Shown piece after piece: positions 19,945-26,627 of a DNA stretch of 64,000 nt. This DNA is from Saprospiraceae bacterium (GTDB lineage: Bacteria > Bacteroidota > Bacteroidia > Chitinophagales > Saprospiraceae): contig JAHDBJ010000016.1 in assembly GCA_020630435.1 (NCBI GenBank), positions 1 to 64,000 on the forward strand. Reading direction: 5' to 3'. A program made the translations under genes and the position numbers. Numbering within the stretch: the stretch's first letter is position 1; the number at the start of each line of letters is the position of its first letter. The notes under the pieces were generated by a model. That model had not been told where the DNA came from and did no database searches. It saw nothing but the letters and a program-made list of their open reading frames with translations.

Positions 19945-20009
19945 CCTGATAACTCAAGTATTCAATGATACAAAAGACAACATGATCTTCAAAGTCTTCA
20001 AGAGTAGAT

Positions 20010-20032
20010 AAATTAAGATTGCATCTTAATTT
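20010..20032. other. Perfect 10-bp-arm palindrome in repeat copy 1
   Basis: AAATTAAGAT and ATCTTAATTT are separated by TGC. The same palindrome occurs in copy 2, and a looser version of the pair (AATTAAGAT with GTCTTAATT) lies ~70 bp downstream in both copies. It could be a structured 3' RNA or a binding site; neither is proven. Confidence 0.6.
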
Positions 20033-20124
20033 GAATACGCTCACACAGTTACGCAATGAGAAAATAACGATCTACCAAGATACACTGGATGAATTAAGAT
20101 AGGAATACGTCTTAATTTAAAACG

Positions 20125-20166
20125 ACTCCATCCAAATTGCAACGGCAAGGCGGATGGAGTTTTTTG
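20125..20166 (+). terminator. Rho-independent terminator, copy 1
   Basis: ACTCCATCC (20125-20133) pairs with GGATGGAGT (20152-20160), with an inner TTGC/GCAA stem and a T tract after it. It is well placed to end the RHS transcript about 180 bp after its stop codon. Confidence 0.85.
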
Positions 20167-20280
20167 TTTTTTAGTCCACGCAAAAAGCGATAATAAACAT
20201 CAATTCTCAACTAAGCAACCATTTAATATTTAATATAAAATCATCTTATAACATTAATAGATTGCCCATTGACAAAGGCA

Positions 20281-20609
20281 CCCGATAATTCAAGTGTTCA
20301 ATGATACAAAAGACAACATGATCTTCAAAGTCTTCAAGCGTAGATAAATTAAGATTGCATCTTAATTTGAATACACTCACACAGTTACACAATGAGAAAA
20401 TAACGATCTACCACGATACACTGGATGAATTAAGATAGGAATACGTCTTAATTTAAAACGACTCCATCCAAATTGCAAGAGCAAGGCGGATGGAGTTTTT
20501 TGTTTTTAGTTACAATCAAAAAAACGATAGTAAACATTACTACTCAACCTTACTGCTATAACAACAACGTCATGCTATTACATTAACAGGTTCTCCATTG
20601 ATAAAAGCA
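20281..20609 (+). repeat. Tandem duplication, copy 2
   Basis: It matches copy 1 from CCCGATAATTCAAG onward. After the second terminator it runs into the intact 3' end of the minus-strand dehydrogenase gene, which is the counterpart of the scrap at the end of copy 1. The first 228 bp are much more alike between copies than the segments after the terminator. That suggests gene conversion or selection on the first part. Confidence 0.85.
20461..20502 (+). terminator. Rho-independent terminator, copy 2
   Basis: ACTCCATCC (20461-20469) pairs with GGATGGAGT (20488-20496), followed by a T tract. The stem is identical to that of copy 1; only bases in the loop differ. Confidence 0.85.
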
Positions 20610-21529
20610 AGAATATTTTCTTCAATTTTATACATCATGCGTTGACGAGAAGCGATTGAGCCCCAAGCATTATGCGGTGTAATAAGGCAGTTTTTGACAC
20701 CAAAAAGAATATTTCCTTGTTGGGGTGGTTCTTCTGAAATTACATCTAAGGCCGCTCCTGCGATTTGACCTGATTCTAGGGCATTTTTCAAATCTCTTTC
20801 GTTGACTAATGCCCCTCTCGAAGTATTGATCAAATAGGCTGAGTTTTTCATTTTATCCAAAAATGAAGCATTGACAAAGCCTTTATTCTCCAAAGTAAGC
20901 GGGGCATGGATGGTAATAAAATCAGCCCTAGAACATAAATCATCAAGATTTGTAAGTTCTATATTTGATGGTGTTCGTTTAGTCTTATTTTTTCGTACAC
21001 CTAGCACTTGTAGACCAAACGCATCCGCAATCTTAGCGACTTGGGTGCCGATTTTCCCTAAGCCAATAATTCCCAAAGTTTTACCTGATAATTCGATTAA
21101 AGACTGATTCCAAAAGCAAAAAGCATCAACTTTTCCCCAAGCTCCTTCTTGTACAGCTTGATGATGTGCTACTACTTGATCTGTAAAATGTAAAAGGTAA
21201 GCAAAGACACGTTGAGCAACTGATGGAGAGCAATAATCTCGCACATTACAGACTACAATTCCCCTTGCTTTAGCCGCATTGATGTCTATATTATTATACC
21301 CTGTCGCCGAAACACAAATACATTTCAATTTTGGCAATTGTGCTAGAACTTCTGCATCAATAAGCACTTTATTGACAATTAAAACATCCGCTTCTTTAGC
21401 CCTCAAAATGACTTCCGCCCTAGAGCTTTGGGCATAGACATTTACTGAGCCAAATTGTTGTAAATTCTCCCAAGAAAGGTCTCCTGGATTTAAGGTATGT
21501 CCATCTAATATGGTTATGGTATGATTCAT
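20570..21529 (-). CDS. D-2-hydroxyacid dehydrogenase (glycerate dehydrogenase-like)
   Basis: The 319-residue NAD-dependent enzyme reduces a 2-oxoacid such as hydroxypyruvate to the D-hydroxyacid in the cytosol. It shows the Rossmann motif GIIGLGKIG near residues 149-157, the INTSRGALVNERDL block with the catalytic Arg, the conserved SEEPP Glu, and the catalytic His in TPHNAWGS (His 286). The opening ILDGHTLNPGDLSW is typical of glycerate dehydrogenase-type members, so hydroxypyruvate or glycerate is the likely substrate. It lies 26 bp after the DUF4249 gene and probably ends the operon starting at terC. A diverged copy of its last dozen codons is found 330 bp downstream. Confidence 0.9.
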   Translation of the reverse strand: MNHTITILDGHTLNPGDLSWENLQQFGSVNVYAQSSRAEVILRAKEADVLIVNKVLIDAEVLAQLPKLKCICVSATGYNNIDINAAKARGIVVCNVRDYCSPSVAQRVFAYLLHFTDQVVAHHQAVQEGAWGKVDAFCFWNQSLIELSGKTLGIIGLGKIGTQVAKIADAFGLQVLGVRKNKTKRTPSNIELTNLDDLCSRADFITIHAPLTLENKGFVNASFLDKMKNSAYLINTSRGALVNERDLKNALESGQIAGAALDVISEEPPQQGNILFGVKNCLITPHNAWGSIASRQRMMYKIEENILAFINGEPVNVIA

Positions 21530-21555
21530 TTAAAGTGGGATTCCGTGAATAATGG

Positions 21556-22476
21556 TCAATCGACAATATACATTTCACTAGCCTCAATTGCAAAAATCCC
21601 ATGACCATTTTCAATATTAGAATGGACGATGACTGGTTCAGCAAAGGGATCTTCCTTTGCTCTTTCGTATGCCGCAAAAGACTCTAAAAACAAATAATGA
21701 TCCTTAGAAATATGACTAAGTTTTATGGCTACATGATCTTCTTCAAAATTAATGTATTGTGCTTCTGCTTTGAGTCGAAGTTCCATTTTTTGACCATTAA
21801 AACTAATATCACTAAAAAAAACACCATCATCTATTCGAGATTCTTGAGTAAATAACAATTGATCCGTCCAAGTCCAGATGGGATAATATTCATTTAAATC
21901 ATGCTTCTTGACAATAAAGACCTGTGCATGATAGAAATTTTCCTCAGGTGGATCTGTAAATTGAATTTTAGTATCGTAGTACAATGTCGATTTTACATCT
22001 AACTTTATTGCTCTATCTAAACTTCCATCTATTATCATAGGCGATTGGAGAACAGGAGCAATAGTAGAAATAGAAGGAAAACCGCTCGCTGAAACAGTAA
22101 GAAAAAAATTATCTCCTTCTTCTTCATAATTTATCGGAGAGGGATAAAAATAGGCATTTTCAACAAATACAAAATCGTCCAATACTGCTTCATTATCTTG
22201 CCAAAAACGAATTTTGGCATCGTTTACTACAGTTGAGAATTCAACTTCTTGTTCTATACTAGTTGAGCGATTGACGTAGACAAGATCAGGTCTATTGTTA
22301 CCTAAAATAGCTGTTACCGCAAGTTGCGGTTCATAGGGAGGGAGTTCAATATCTATGATCTGAGAAGTACAGCTAATAATAGTTAGTAGAAAGATATAGG
22401 CTAGTATATTATTATTCAATATACTCTTAGTAAATAAAAATGCATTTTTATTTTCTTCTTGGTTTGAAACCAACAT
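21556..22476 (-). CDS. DUF4249-like lipoprotein
   Basis: The protein (306 residues from the chosen start) carries the lipobox LLTIISC and then IDIELPPYEPQLAVTAILG. That opening is typical of DUF4249 lipoproteins, which are often linked to TonB-dependent receptors in Bacteroidota. The rest is beta-rich (FFLTVSASGFPSISTIAPV and similar). The open frame extends up to 22524, but that start would overlap the upstream RRM gene by 77 bp. ATG at 22476 overlaps by 29 bp and leaves a long n-region. TTG at 22419 gives no overlap but a short uncharged n-region. I chose 22476; the true start is uncertain. No TonB-dependent receptor gene is adjacent, which is unusual for the family. Confidence 0.75.
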   Translation of the reverse strand: MLVSNQEENKNAFLFTKSILNNNILAYIFLLTIISCTSQIIDIELPPYEPQLAVTAILGNNRPDLVYVNRSTSIEQEVEFSTVVNDAKIRFWQDNEAVLDDFVFVENAYFYPSPINYEEEGDNFFLTVSASGFPSISTIAPVLQSPMIIDGSLDRAIKLDVKSTLYYDTKIQFTDPPEENFYHAQVFIVKKHDLNEYYPIWTWTDQLLFTQESRIDDGVFFSDISFNGQKMELRLKAEAQYINFEEDHVAIKLSHISKDHYLFLESFAAYERAKEDPFAEPVIVHSNIENGHGIFAIEASEMYIVD

Positions 22477-22723
22477 TCTCTGTTCGTTCAAGTGATTTTT
22501 TAACAACGATTTTTTGACCGTCAATTAGTTTATTATTGAGTCCAATGATGGCAGCATAAGCTTGATCATCATCAGGCATTTCAACGAATCCATATCCTTT
22601 AGAATTACCTGTATCTCGATCCATTATAACCTTCACAGAATCTATTGTACCATAAGGTTCAAATAACTCTTTTAGTGCATTTGAGTCTATATTATTACTT
22701 AGTTTTGCTACAAAAATTTTCAT
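22448..22723 (-). CDS. RRM-type RNA-binding protein
   Basis: The 91-residue protein is a single RNA recognition motif with RNP2 (KIFVAKLS, residues 2-9) and RNP1 (KGYGFVEM, about 42-49), followed by a short basic tail ending PRRK. Such small RRM proteins bind single-stranded RNA in the cytosol and are common in Bacteroidota, where they resemble cold-shock RNA chaperones. It lies 58 bp after the TerB-like gene and its 3' end overlaps the open frame of the DUF4249 gene. The precise RNA targets are unknown. Confidence 0.93.
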   Translation of the reverse strand: MKIFVAKLSNNIDSNALKELFEPYGTIDSVKVIMDRDTGNSKGYGFVEMPDDDQAYAAIIGLNNKLIDGQKIVVKKSLERTENVGFKPRRK

Positions 22724-22781
22724 TACTTATTTCTATTATTAAGGCTAAGATTTACAGGAGGTAGGTATAGCTACTTTTGAC

Positions 22782-23132
22782 TTAGGTTTCGAGTCGCTTA
22801 TTTAGAATACGTTTAAGTCCCATCAATAGTTGCTTTTCTAGGACATCAAAATTTCCATCTACTAAAAAAAGTGCTTTCATATCTTCTACAAGACCTTTCA
22901 AATCTTCTTCTTTATAATTTTGCCTTTCGATATAACGATGTATCTTTTCTACTCTTTGAAAATCATTATCGGCTTCTAACTCTTCATAAATCCGAGTATA
23001 GGTTTCTTTATTTACAATATTTAGAATGAGTGTTTTCTCTTTATCACAGATATTGAAATCTGCTGTAGCAGCATAGAGCAATGTATATGCTCTAAATTCC
23101 TCTTTTGTCCAATCTGTATTTGTATTTTCCAT
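22782..23132 (-). CDS. Hypothetical TerB-like protein
   Basis: The 116-residue all-helical acidic protein begins with WTKEEFRAYTLLYAATADFNICDKEK and ends with a basic helix (GLKRILNKRLET). The pattern of an N-terminal helix with Asp/Glu-rich turns and a late LFLVDGNFDVLEKQLLMGLK segment resembles the TerB fold, which binds metal through acidic residues. The match is by eye only. Its position directly after terC, 68 bp apart on the same strand, supports the reading, as TerB and TerC proteins are functional partners elsewhere. Confidence 0.65.
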   Translation of the reverse strand: MENTNTDWTKEEFRAYTLLYAATADFNICDKEKTLILNIVNKETYTRIYEELEADNDFQRVEKIHRYIERQNYKEEDLKGLVEDMKALFLVDGNFDVLEKQLLMGLKRILNKRLET

Positions 23133-23200
23133 TTTGGTAAGGTTTTATTTATAAAGACATACTCCTCCAGAATACTATAGTCCTAGATTTACTCTTTTGA

Positions 23201-24073
23201 TTATTTATTTTTCTTTTCTGCAAATGCTTCCTCCCCTATCCCGTGCAATTGAACAGGGTTTTGTTTTTTCCGTAGCTTCATATTTAAAAATTCTACAAGC
23301 AATGAGAAGGCTATCGCAAAGTATAAATACCCTTTAGGAACGACTCCTGCTTCTTGGCCTCCAATAGACAAATGGGCTAAGTGTGCCCCTTCTGCAATCA
23401 ACATAAATCCAATCAAAATTAAGAATGATAAACCAAGCATCTGAATCGTAGGATGTTTATTCACAAATCGTCCTACAGGAGTCGCAAAAAACATCATAAT
23501 AATAACCGATACAACGACCGCAAAAATCATAATCACTAACTCTCCGTCAGGACCATTGGCACCTTCTAGCCCATTGGTCATCCCTACGGCGGTTAGGATA
23601 GAGTCAAAACTAAATACAATATTGATTAGTGTGATTTGAAAAATGACATTTGCAAAACTAGCCGTTGCCTTCTTAACTCCTGATGCACCATCATGCTCCT
23701 CTCCTTCTAATTTATGGTGAATTTCATTTACAGATTTATACAATAAGAATATCCCTCCTAGAATCAAAATAATACTTTGACCAGAGAATCCACCATGTAC
23801 ACCAGGAAGATCAATCGTAAACCATGGTTCTTTCATTTTTATTAAAATAGAAATACCAAAAAGTAGGACAATCCTCAATGCCATAGCTAGGATCAAACCT
23901 ATATTTGTCGCTCTTGCCTGCTGTTCTTTGGGCAGTTTACCTGCGGAAATAGAGATGAAAATAATGTTATCAATCCCTAGGACAATTTCTAAAAAAATCA
24001 AGGTCAATACACTAATCCAAATCCCTGTATTTGAAAAATCAGGAAGTGTCAATAATTCAAAAAGACTAATCAT
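23201..24073 (-). CDS. TerC family integral membrane protein
   Basis: The 290-residue protein has about seven to nine membrane helices and the family motifs LEIVLGIDNIIFISI (residues ~27-41) and NIVFSFDSILTAVGM (~150-164), each with an Asp inside a helix. TerC/Alx proteins act in metal handling, especially manganese export, and in tellurite resistance. The metal here is inferred. The C-terminus is cytosolic and Lys-rich. A -7 promoter box and a long leader hairpin lie upstream on the minus strand. It is the first gene of a likely operon with the TerB-like and RRM genes. Confidence 0.92.
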   Translation of the reverse strand: MISLFELLTLPDFSNTGIWISVLTLIFLEIVLGIDNIIFISISAGKLPKEQQARATNIGLILAMALRIVLLFGISILIKMKEPWFTIDLPGVHGGFSGQSIILILGGIFLLYKSVNEIHHKLEGEEHDGASGVKKATASFANVIFQITLINIVFSFDSILTAVGMTNGLEGANGPDGELVIMIFAVVVSVIIMMFFATPVGRFVNKHPTIQMLGLSFLILIGFMLIAEGAHLAHLSIGGQEAGVVPKGYLYFAIAFSLLVEFLNMKLRKKQNPVQLHGIGEEAFAEKKNK

Positions 24074-24124
24074 CTTTAGTAGATACGTTTTTTATGCTAA
24101 ATAAAAGGTTTTATAATTGACTAG

Positions 24125-24167
24125 AGTAGACATTATGAATTGAAAACGATTCAATATAACGTCTACT
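24125..24167 (-). promoter_or_regulatory. Leader hairpin upstream of terC
   Basis: AGTAGAC (24125-24131) and GTCTACT (24161-24167) pair, and the stem extends inward with ATTAT/ATAAC- and TTG/CAA-type pairing to about 16 bp with few mismatches. It falls about 50-95 nt upstream of the terC start codon, within the predicted leader. It does not show the conserved sequence of the yybP-ykoY manganese riboswitch. Confidence 0.45.
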
Positions 24168-24195
24168 AGATACTATTACCAATTCTAATACTTTA

Positions 24196-24203
24196 CAAAT
24201 GTA
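24196..24203 (-). promoter_or_regulatory. Promoter -7 box of terC (TACATTTG)
   Basis: It matches TAnnTTTG on the minus strand, predicting a leader of about 115 nt before terC. A TTG lies upstream but at shorter than usual spacing. Confidence 0.45.
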
Positions 24204-24470
24204 TAGAATTCAGCAAGCAATTTAAAATTACCATTAAACATTTCACGAAAAAGATGATCGTCTCTTTTAGGGAACGGCTATAATTATAAATCAATCAAAT
24301 GTATAGGCTTCGTACTCTGCTCACCATTTTTTATGCTTTGTTCGGGTTTCTCAAAATTATATTTCAACCTAAAAAACTGTTTTAAAAATGTGTGCTGAAA
24401 TTTTTTATGTCGTAACTAATTGAGGATTTCCAGAACGAAAACAAGCGAAATAAAATCCCTAAAAAAGCGA

Positions 24471-24725
24471 TTAAATAACTTCACCCCCTACATCTTTCAC
24501 CACATCTTTTATTTTACTTCCTATTAGTTTTTTTGGTAAGACAAATGGTGTTTTATCAATAACTATTTCTAAGGTATTTGCGGTAGGATTTCGTTCAAAA
24601 CTCCCTTCAATCCCCTTTGCAGCAATTGCACCTTTATCACTATTGATGTCTACGCCTATTTTACCAATCGCTTTTTTGAGTTTTTCAAATACTTCAGGCG
24701 TAATATTTTTAAATTGCAGTTTCAT
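24471..24725 (-). CDS. Small hypothetical protein
   Basis: The 84-residue protein begins MKLQFKNITPEVFEKLKKAIGKIGVDI and ends KKLIGSKIKDVVKDVGGEVI. Two amphipathic helices flank a beta-rich centre (SFERNPTANTLEIVIDKTPFVLP). No signal peptide or membrane segment is present, so it is probably cytosolic. I do not recognise a family. It lies 65 bp after the matrixin-like gene on the same strand. Confidence 0.7.
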   Translation of the reverse strand: MKLQFKNITPEVFEKLKKAIGKIGVDINSDKGAIAAKGIEGSFERNPTANTLEIVIDKTPFVLPKKLIGSKIKDVVKDVGGEVI

Positions 24726-24790
24726 CTGTATGTTTTCTTTTGTTTTAAATTCAATTGTTACTTACTGCAAATATATCTACTTTAGAACAA

Positions 24791-25510
24791 TTACTTTGCT
24801 CCATAAATACTTTTTATGCCTTCAATGTCTCCAGCTTGTAAAGAATTAAATGAATACACACTAGAATTATGCGACATTATATTGTCTGGATTAGAATGAC
24901 AAAGCCCTAAAGCATGTCCTATTTCATGTAAGGCTAAGGAGTAAAAATACTCTTTTAATAGAAATTTATTTTTAAAAAAGATAAACCCTTTCATTTCAAT
25001 ACATAAATTGTCCGTGCATTCCGAAAACCCTATTCCAGCTTTATCTTCTATATCTGCACAAATTAATTTAAGATCACTTCCTTCTTCATCTGCTGTTTCT
25101 TCAAATGTAATGTTGATATGGGATTCATATTCTTTCAATGCCGCTCGAATCGATTCTTTTGCAAAGGAGCTAATATCACTAAATGGTTTGCTTTCAAAAG
25201 CGCCATGGATACTAGCTTCATAGGTCATTCCTGGAGATTGAAAACTATATCGAACAATTTGTCCATCAGAAGAAGGTCCTGGTCGATCTACGCCAAAATT
25301 ATTAAATTGCTTATCTTCTCCAAATTTATTCCCATTGGTACAATACCTACCTTCATATTCGTCAATACAATCTCGGTATACATAGCATGGCAACTGGGCT
25401 TCGACTTCAGATTCTGGTTCGGTTTCAATAGATTTACTACAAGACAATACTATTAATACAATACATAACAAGGTAAGTCGTATGCTTATTTTTCTCAATT
25501 GCATATTCAA
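24791..25510 (-). CDS. Matrixin-like (M10) zinc metalloprotease lipoprotein
   Basis: The 239-residue protein has a lipoprotein signal (hydrophobic LTLLCIVLIVLSC, Cys about residue 24). The catalytic zinc motif HEIGHALGLCH sits at 195-205 with His 195, 199 and 205 as ligands and Glu 196 as catalytic base. The short Met-turn IMSHNS follows at 211-216. This is the metzincin arrangement of matrixins. There are several Cys in a region around 42-62 that may form disulfides. It is expected to be anchored in the outer membrane facing the outside or periplasm; substrates are unknown. No prodomain with a Cys switch was recognised. Confidence 0.88.
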   Translation of the reverse strand: MNMQLRKISIRLTLLCIVLIVLSCSKSIETEPESEVEAQLPCYVYRDCIDEYEGRYCTNGNKFGEDKQFNNFGVDRPGPSSDGQIVRYSFQSPGMTYEASIHGAFESKPFSDISSFAKESIRAALKEYESHINITFEETADEEGSDLKLICADIEDKAGIGFSECTDNLCIEMKGFIFFKNKFLLKEYFYSLALHEIGHALGLCHSNPDNIMSHNSSVYSFNSLQAGDIEGIKSIYGAK

Positions 25511-25594
25511 TACTTTTAAATTAAAAAATTAATTAATCTCTTTGTAGAGATACTTATATGGTAAGATGCTTATCCACGTAACATTGGATGTTGA

Positions 25595-26347
25595 TTACTT
25601 TTTCTTCCTAAATATATTTCTGATGCCACTCCAAATTCTTTTATGAAGTGGTCTTTTTTTCTCAACCACAAATCCAGTAAGTCGACCATAAGAAAAAACA
25701 ACATTTATTACTTTTTTATTATCTAAAATATCGCTTTTTTTGATGGTTACTTCTTGCGTTTCGTAACCTGTATAAACATACACTAATGTAATTTCATTCT
25801 CCTTCTCCATCTGCTTTGTAACATTTAAACTATATTGACCATAAAAATCAGAGCTTGTCCCTATTGTTGTTCCCTTAATATGAACCGTAGCATAGATTAA
25901 TTCTTCTCCATCTTCATCTGTCAATCTGCCTGTAATAAGAATACTATCTTTTACTATATTATTATTAAAGTTAACGTTTGTACGTTTTGGATTTTGATTC
26001 GTATAATCTGGTTCTACTTGTTCAACTTTAACGGGTGCTGTTTTTTCTTTTCCTTCTGCATTTACGGATGACAAAATTCCTAATAATCCAATATAGATTG
26101 AGGTGAATCTCTTTTTCTTTTTTACTGGTTTCTTTAGTTCAAGTTGTTCTTTATTATATAATCCACAAACTTTTCCTTTCGAAAAGACATGAATTTCTGC
26201 AACTTCTTTATCTGTCAAATTTCTAAAATCGATAATTGTATTTTGACATTTTTCACAAACTCGTCCCCTTTCATTTGGGGTCATTTCATCCCAAAATTGA
26301 TTACATTTCTTTAAATTGGTTAAGTTTATTCTTTCTATTGATTGCAT
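25595..26347 (-). CDS. Carboxypeptidase-regulatory-like domain protein with Cys-rich N-terminus
   Basis: The 250-residue protein starts with a conserved Bacteroidota Cys module (CNQFWDEMTPNERGRVCEKC, then IIDFRNLTDKEVAEI) that resembles a zinc-binding knuckle. One probable membrane segment follows (YIGLLGILSSVNAEG, about residues 87-101). A CarboxypepD_reg-like beta domain comes next (ITGRLTDEDGEELIYATVHI then GTSSDFYGQYSL). The C-terminus is strongly basic (IRNIFRKKK). The beta domain would lie in the periplasm. Function is unknown; the same architecture is common in this phylum. Confidence 0.75.
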   Translation of the reverse strand: MQSIERINLTNLKKCNQFWDEMTPNERGRVCEKCQNTIIDFRNLTDKEVAEIHVFSKGKVCGLYNKEQLELKKPVKKKKRFTSIYIGLLGILSSVNAEGKEKTAPVKVEQVEPDYTNQNPKRTNVNFNNNIVKDSILITGRLTDEDGEELIYATVHIKGTTIGTSSDFYGQYSLNVTKQMEKENEITLVYVYTGYETQEVTIKKSDILDNKKVINVVFSYGRLTGFVVEKKRPLHKRIWSGIRNIFRKKK

Positions 26348-26627
26348 ATTATTTTTAGATATGACCTCGATACCATAAACCTAGCTTCTATTAAAATATA
26401 AACCCAAGATCTAACTTTAAAACATAAGTACAAAAGACAAATTATCCCTATTTTTAGATAAAAAAACAAATTGCACTATAACTAAGTATATCATAATCAA
26501 AACTTCAAGTAAAAACCCCCGTCACATTTATTTAAATAATATTTATAATTTTAAAATAAATAGAAAAATGATTACAATTTACCCGTATGAATTGCAATCA
26601 TCTTCATCCACGATGTATGAGAGCGTC

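Larger units (their letters stand above)
19945..20280 (+). repeat. Tandem duplication, copy 1 (~336 bp)
   Basis: The first ~228 bp (19945-20172) recur almost unchanged in copy 2, with about nine differences counted by eye. It holds a 20-codon open tail (ITQVFNDTKDNMIFKVFKSR, then stop), a perfect palindrome at 20010-20032 and a terminator. The last ~35 bp (20245-20280), read on the minus strand, encode AFVNGQSINVI. That is a diverged copy of the AFINGEPVNVI end of the dehydrogenase gene next door. The unit therefore duplicated together with the 3' end of that gene. Confidence 0.85.
24074..24470. other. Long intergenic region upstream of terC
   Basis: It holds a minus-strand TACATTTG -7 box (24196-24203) and a strong imperfect inverted repeat (24125-24167) in what would be the terC leader. 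The remaining ~270 bp toward 24470 show no clear gene, and no terminator with a convincing T tract was found. Confidence 0.5.

Noticed and set aside
24074-24240. yybP-ykoY manganese riboswitch upstream of terC
   Set aside because: The leader has a hairpin, but the conserved bases of that riboswitch were not found.
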